A stretch of 14,636 bases of DNA, from positions 1 to 14,636 of the forward strand of contig CALLJA010000131.1 in assembly GCA_938008865.1 (NCBI GenBank), read 5' to 3'. Below, in pieces: positions 11,983-14,636 of this stretch (within the stretch, counting starts at the first letter, position 1; each line of letters begins with the position of its first letter). Source of the stretch: an uncultured Anaerolineales bacterium (GTDB taxonomy: Bacteria > Chloroflexota > Anaerolineae > Anaerolineales > Villigracilaceae). The notes below the pieces were generated by a model. It worked only from the letters and a program-made list of their open reading frames with translations. It did not search any database and was not told where the DNA came from. The position numbers were made by a program, and so were the translations under genes.

Positions 11983-12618
11983 CTAGGAAATGGGTTCCTT
12001 CTGGATGATGAACTCACAGACGCTGTCACCAACAGCCACGCATTTCGACTCGTTGACGCGGAACTCGTTGCCGCCCGAAACCCACTTGAGCGATTCTTGC
12101 AACAATCCGGTCGAAATAAAGCAGACGGGCTTGTCAGCGCCGGTGCGGCCCCAACAGCAGGGACACTTGTGGATGGTCCAGATGAATTCGTTTTCCTTCT
12201 CCTCCACCGTGGTTACCTGGTCGGAGAGTTGCGTGAAGATCTTGGCGAAGGCGGGCAGGCCGATGCGCAGTTTCGATTGCAGCGGCAGCACCACAAAGGC
12301 CAAGTCGGCAGCGCCGGCCAGGGCGCCAAAGTTCTTCAGGGCATCCGAGAAGGTAGCACGGCCGGCGCGCAGGGCCAGGCCGCGCCCGCCGCGGGGACCG
12401 TACATTTCCTCCAGCGCCAGGCCGAGGGCCGAAAGTTCGGCAAAGTCGAACCCTTTTTCGAGGTTGTCCGGGGGATAACTTTCGATGTAATTCGTCATGC
12501 CGCCCAGGTTCAGGATGGCATTGAGGCCGTTCTTGCCCATCACTTCTTCAAGGGACTTGATTGTGATCAGGCCGAATTTATTGGGGTAATACAGACCACT
12601 CTTTTGAACTGGGCTCAT
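11983..12618 (-). CDS. V4R (4-vinyl reductase type) small-molecule-binding domain protein
   Basis: A 211-residue protein. The N-terminal half (NLGGMTNYIESYPP, about 37-50) is the linker helix segment seen in V4R/heme-NO-binding-like proteins. The C-terminal half is a V4R domain with conserved cysteines: C152, C154, C155, C166, C193 and C201, around the phrases IHKCPCCWG and FRVNESKCVAVGDSVCEF. V4R domains bind hydrocarbons or small ligands, often with a zinc-binding cysteine cluster; other members include bacteriochlorophyll 4-vinyl reductase BchJ and Trapp-like proteins. No enzymatic role is implied here. The gene has GGAG 5 bp before the ATG and starts 10 bp after the roadblock gene. That supports a sensor role in a roadblock-V4R-response regulator system. 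The ligand is unknown. Confidence 0.82.
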   Translation of the reverse strand: MSPVQKSGLYYPNKFGLITIKSLEEVMGKNGLNAILNLGGMTNYIESYPPDNLEKGFDFAELSALGLALEEMYGPRGGRGLALRAGRATFSDALKNFGALAGAADLAFVVLPLQSKLRIGLPAFAKIFTQLSDQVTTVEEKENEFIWTIHKCPCCWGRTGADKPVCFISTGLLQESLKWVSGGNEFRVNESKCVAVGDSVCEFIIQKEPIS

Positions 12619-12628
12619 AGCGACTCCA

Positions 12629-13000
12629 CTAGATTAATTTCGCCAGGTCTTCGGCGGCGCGGCGCATATCGAGGAAGATCAAGCCCAACTTGGCCTGTTC
12701 ACGCGCCAAAGCGGTCAACACAGCTTCCTGGCCGACCGACATGAGGACGACGTACCCCTTCTCGCCCTTGATATATACCTGCTCCAGAGAGCCGCGTCCG
12801 AGTTCGGTGGCAATGCGTTCACCGAGGGAAAGCATGGCCGCGGACATGGCCGAGACGCGATCTTCCTCCACGCCCTGTGGGAGCGCAGAAGCGATACTCA
12901 ACCCATCCACACTGACAACTGCGGAGGCTTCGATATCCGGGGACGATGCCTGCAGTTCCCGCAGGCGATCCACCATCTGTTGTGTTCGTGATTTGGACAA
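12629..13000 (-). CDS. Roadblock/LC7 domain protein (MglB-like)
   Basis: A 123-residue single-domain protein. The start is TTG 13000 because AGGAGG (13012-13007) is 6 bp upstream; the TTG at 13015 would place that ribosome site inside the gene. After a basic N terminus it shows the roadblock core: ELQASSPDIEASAVVSVDGL (strand-turn-strand), then ALPQGVEEDRVSAMSAAMLSLG (central helix), GSLEQVYIKGEKGYVVLMSV, and a final helix. Roadblock proteins dimerise and often act on small GTPases (as MglB on MglA) or in partner-switching signalling. No MglA-like GTPase is in this window. It is the first gene of a four-gene operon with a near-consensus promoter. Confidence 0.9.
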   Translation of the reverse strand: MSKSRTQQMVDRLRELQASSPDIEASAVVSVDGLSIASALPQGVEEDRVSAMSAAMLSLGERIATELGRGSLEQVYIKGEKGYVVLMSVGQEAVLTALAREQAKLGLIFLDMRRAAEDLAKLI

Positions 13001-13072
13001 GCCAGCCCTCCTCAAGGAAATTTACTCCCGAATCGAAACAATCGGGCGCAAAAAAATGGCAAGGATTGAACA

Positions 13073-13101
13073 AATTTAGCACATGGGGTAGATTGTGTCA
13101 A
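13073..13101 (-). promoter_or_regulatory. Promoter of the roadblock-V4R-response regulator-GT2 operon
   Basis: On the minus strand a perfect TTGACA (13101-13096) is followed after exactly 17 bp by TAAATT (13078-13073, 4/6 match). Transcription would start near 13066, giving a leader of about 66 nt. The leader contains a small CCCGA/TCGGG hairpin (13026-13046 region) before the AGGAGG. Confidence 0.65.
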
Positions 13102-13143
13102 GTTTGTCATCCGCGGCTTTGCAAAATAGTAAGCCAGGTGGCG

Positions 13144-13152
13144 TGCTATAAT
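13144..13152 (+). promoter_or_regulatory. Extended -10 promoter of the L,D-transpeptidase gene
   Basis: TGC followed directly by a perfect TATAAT (13147-13152) makes a strong extended -10; no good -35 is seen at 16-18 bp. The start would be near 13159. GAGG (13166-13169) is the ribosome site 5 bp before the ATG. Confidence 0.65.
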
Positions 13153-13174
13153 TCGCGGGCCATACGAGGTTTAT

Positions 13175-14317
13175 ATGAAGAAAATCCTGCCTTCCCTCCT
13201 GGGAATCCTCTTACTGTTATCCGGGCTGCCGCTTTCCGGCCCTGTCCGCGCGCAAACGGCCCTGCCGCCCGAGCCAGACAGCGGCGCAGTGGTCTGCGAA
13301 CCGGGTGTATACCTCACCGGCCCCGGTGATTGCCTGCCCCTTGGTCCTTCGGCCTATCTGACGGACCTGGCGCGGCAGGGGATCAGCGTCCCGCCCCGTC
13401 CGCTGCCCGCCGTTCGACCGGACCCAAGCCTGACCCAACTCCCCTACCGTTATTTCCGCCTCGACAAGGACTACGTTCCGGTCTACGGCGCGCCCGGTGA
13501 GACCGGCCCAGGCTCGCAGCAGTTCATGCCGGGCTTTGTGTACGTCTCCTATACCGACCGCGTGGAACAAGGTGGCGTATATTACCTGCTCCAGAACGGC
13601 GGTTGGATTCCGGGCAAGGGCGCGCGCGTGGGTGAGATTTCGGCCTTCCAGGGGCTCGAATTCCGCCGTACGCCGCGCAACTCGTTCGGCTGGGCCTTCG
13701 AGCAGATCCCTGTTCTGGCTGCCCCCGGGTATAACAGCCCACAGACCGGCAGGTGGATCAATCCCTTTGAAGTGGTGCAGGTTTTCGCCACCCAGAACGC
13801 CGAGGGCGCGGACTGGAACATGATCGGCCCGGGCGAATGGGTGGAGGCGCGCAAGGTGGCGCAGGTGGTCATCAATACGGCCCCGCCCGAAGGCGTGACC
13901 AACGGCCGTTGGATCGACGTCAACCTGGCCGAGCAGTCGTTGGCCGTGTATGACAACTACCAGCTAGTCTTTGCCACTGTCATCGCCAGCGGCCTGGAGC
14001 CTTTCTGGACACAGCCCGGCCTCTTCCAGATCCAGCAGAAAAAAGAGACCGAAACCATGCGCAACAACGACCCCTCGGATTTTTACTACCTCGACAACGT
14101 GCCGTGGACAATGTATTTCGACGGCGCGCGCGCTTTGCATGGTGCGTATTGGCGCACGCGCTTTGGGTATCCACAATCGCACGGCTGCGTCAACCTTTCG
14201 GTCGGCGACTCGCACTGGGTCTTCGATTGGGCCGTCGTCGGTGACTGGGTGTACGTCCACGACCCTTCGGGGTTGACCCCCACCGATCCCGCACTTTACA
14301 CAGGCGGAGCATATTGA
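13175..14317 (+). CDS. Secreted L,D-transpeptidase (YkuD domain) with SH3-like N-terminal region
   Basis: A 380-residue exported protein. The signal peptide is K2-K3 plus a hydrophobic core to about residue 22, with likely cleavage after VRA (24-26). The mature N-terminal part contains SH3-like segments (about 92-155 and 175-235), often wall-binding. The YkuD catalytic domain (about 245-365) opens with GRWIDVNLAEQSLAVYDN and contains H322 in ALHGAYWR and the catalytic cysteine C338 in SHGCVNLS. Such enzymes form 3->3 peptidoglycan cross-links or attach proteins to the wall, bypassing penicillin-binding proteins. It has its own extended -10 promoter, divergent from the roadblock operon. Its stop codon lies inside the -35 region of the tRNA-Asp promoter and no terminator separates them. 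Confidence 0.93.
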   Translation: MKKILPSLLGILLLLSGLPLSGPVRAQTALPPEPDSGAVVCEPGVYLTGPGDCLPLGPSAYLTDLARQGISVPPRPLPAVRPDPSLTQLPYRYFRLDKDYVPVYGAPGETGPGSQQFMPGFVYVSYTDRVEQGGVYYLLQNGGWIPGKGARVGEISAFQGLEFRRTPRNSFGWAFEQIPVLAAPGYNSPQTGRWINPFEVVQVFATQNAEGADWNMIGPGEWVEARKVAQVVINTAPPEGVTNGRWIDVNLAEQSLAVYDNYQLVFATVIASGLEPFWTQPGLFQIQQKKETETMRNNDPSDFYYLDNVPWTMYFDGARALHGAYWRTRFGYPQSHGCVNLSVGDSHWVFDWAVVGDWVYVHDPSGLTPTDPALYTGGAY

Positions 14318-14342
14318 CAAGCGCAAGGGTGCATGATAAACT
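14314..14342 (+). promoter_or_regulatory. Promoter of tRNA-Asp
   Basis: A perfect TTGACA (14314-14319), then 17 bp, then TAAACT (14337-14342, 4/6) preceded by TGA (extended -10). Transcription would start near 14349, 34 bp before the tRNA. The -35 overlaps the TGA stop of the L,D-transpeptidase gene. Confidence 0.65.
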
Positions 14343-14382
14343 ATCGCCCGCTCGACAAACAGAAACAATATCGAGCGAGACT

Positions 14383-14459
14383 GGTCCCGTGGTGTAGCGG
14401 CTTAACATGCGGCCCTGTCAAGGCCGAGATCGCGGGTTCGAATCCCGTCGGGGCCGCCA
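14383..14459 (+). tRNA. tRNA-Asp (anticodon GTC)
   Basis: A full cloverleaf can be drawn. The acceptor stem is GGTCCCG (14383-14389) with CGGGGCC (14449-14455; one G-T pair), and the D arm starts at 14392. The anticodon stem is CGGCC/GGCCG around loop CTGTCAA with anticodon GTC at 14417-14419. The T arm has TTCGAAT as its loop (14437-14443). Discriminator G14456 is followed by an encoded CCA (14457-14459). Decodes GAC/GAT. It has its own promoter and terminator. Confidence 0.97.
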
Positions 14460-14469
14460 AGTGCGGCAG

Positions 14470-14503
14470 ACAACCTGGAGATAAACCTCCAGGTTGTTTC
14501 TTT
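14470..14503 (+). terminator. Intrinsic terminator of tRNA-Asp
   Basis: ACAACCTGGAG (14470-14480) pairs perfectly with CTCCAGGTTGT (14487-14497) around a 6-nt loop, an 11-bp stem, followed by TTCTTT. It lies 11 bp after the tRNA 3' end. Confidence 0.9.
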
Positions 14504-14510
14504 AACACCC

Positions 14511-14519
14511 TGATAGAAT
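14511..14519 (+). promoter_or_regulatory. Extended -10 promoter candidate for the last, truncated gene
   Basis: TGA followed by TAGAAT (14514-14519, 5/6). No -35 is evident. It lies about 58 bp before the ATG at 14578, between the tRNA terminator and the gene. Confidence 0.4.
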
Positions 14520-14577
14520 CATATCGTCAGGCCGACCAATGGGTTTAAGTCTCAAACGCTGTTTCGGGAGAATGCAC

Positions 14578-14636
14578 ATGGACCAATTCTTTGCCGGTGA
14601 TTATGCGGGCCCCGCGTTCGAACTGTTCGGGCCCGC
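14578..14636 (+). CDS. Start of a probable YwaF/TIGR02206-type integral membrane protein (3' truncated by window edge)
   Basis: Only the first 19 codons are present: M-D-Q-F-F-A-G-D-Y-A-G-P-A-F-E-L-F-G-P. GGGAG (14566-14570) 7 bp upstream supports this start. The opening, an aromatic FF followed by Y-x-G-P-x-F-x-L-F-G-P, resembles the N terminus of TIGR02206/YwaF-family membrane proteins of unknown function, where a His usually follows this point. With so little sequence the family call is tentative, but that a gene starts here is likely. Confidence 0.45.
   Translation, partial: MDQFFAGDYAGPAFELFGP

Noticed and set aside
1..14636. CRISPR array, prophage, insertion sequence or defence island
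   Set aside because: No regularly spaced direct repeats, transposase, integrase or phage genes were recognised; the window consists of ordinary chromosomal operons plus short palindromes.

Overview
The window looks like a chromosomal segment of a Chloroflexota bacterium, most likely Anaerolineae/Anaerolineales. This is inferred from the gene mix (roadblock/LC7 + V4R + response regulator cluster, DUF348/G5/3D lipoprotein next to an LCP protein, short cupredoxin lipoprotein), the moderately high G+C content and the short dispersed palindromes; no marker gene settles it. All but two genes are complete: the left edge cuts moeA and the right edge cuts a gene just after its start. No phage, transposase or CRISPR signal was seen.

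Layout. (1) 1-1034, + strand: the moeA 3' end, a VKOR-type disulfide oxidoreductase and a small Cys-containing protein with an extremely acidic tail, closed by a bidirectional terminator. (2) 1170-2431, - strand: a SpoU/TrmH rRNA methyltransferase and a cupredoxin lipoprotein. The cupredoxin gene is divergent from a CDF-like metal transporter (2590-3237), and the shared intergenic region holds a promoter overlapped by a Fur-like palindrome. (3) 3339-5887, + strand: a probable translation-attenuated operon. A six-codon leader ORF and an intrinsic terminator with competing hairpins precede an ABC-F ATPase, whose stop codon overlaps the start of an ANT(3'')-like nucleotidyltransferase. (4) 5897-6985, - strand: a GT4 glycosyltransferase. 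(5) 7086-10326, + strand: a tightly overlapping trio of DUF348/G5/3D lipoprotein, LCP-family protein and rsmA/ksgA. (6) 13000-10360, - strand: a four-gene operon with a clear promoter, encoding roadblock/LC7, V4R, a REC protein with a degenerate GGDEF domain, and a DPM1-like GT2. (7) 13175-14636, + strand: a YkuD L,D-transpeptidase, tRNA-Asp(GTC) with its own promoter and terminator, and the start of a probable YwaF/TIGR02206 membrane protein.

Themes: cell-envelope construction (3D protein, LCP, L,D-transpeptidase, two glycosyltransferases), ribosome maintenance or protection (SpoU, RsmA, ABC-F, nucleotidyltransferase) and metal/redox handling (VKOR, cupredoxin, CDF-like). The most interesting item is the leader peptide/attenuator ahead of the ABC-F-nucleotidyltransferase pair, which resembles antibiotic-inducible control of known ABC-F resistance genes. 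Second is the roadblock-V4R-pseudo-GGDEF-GT2 operon. All functional statements are read from protein motifs by eye; no database search was run.
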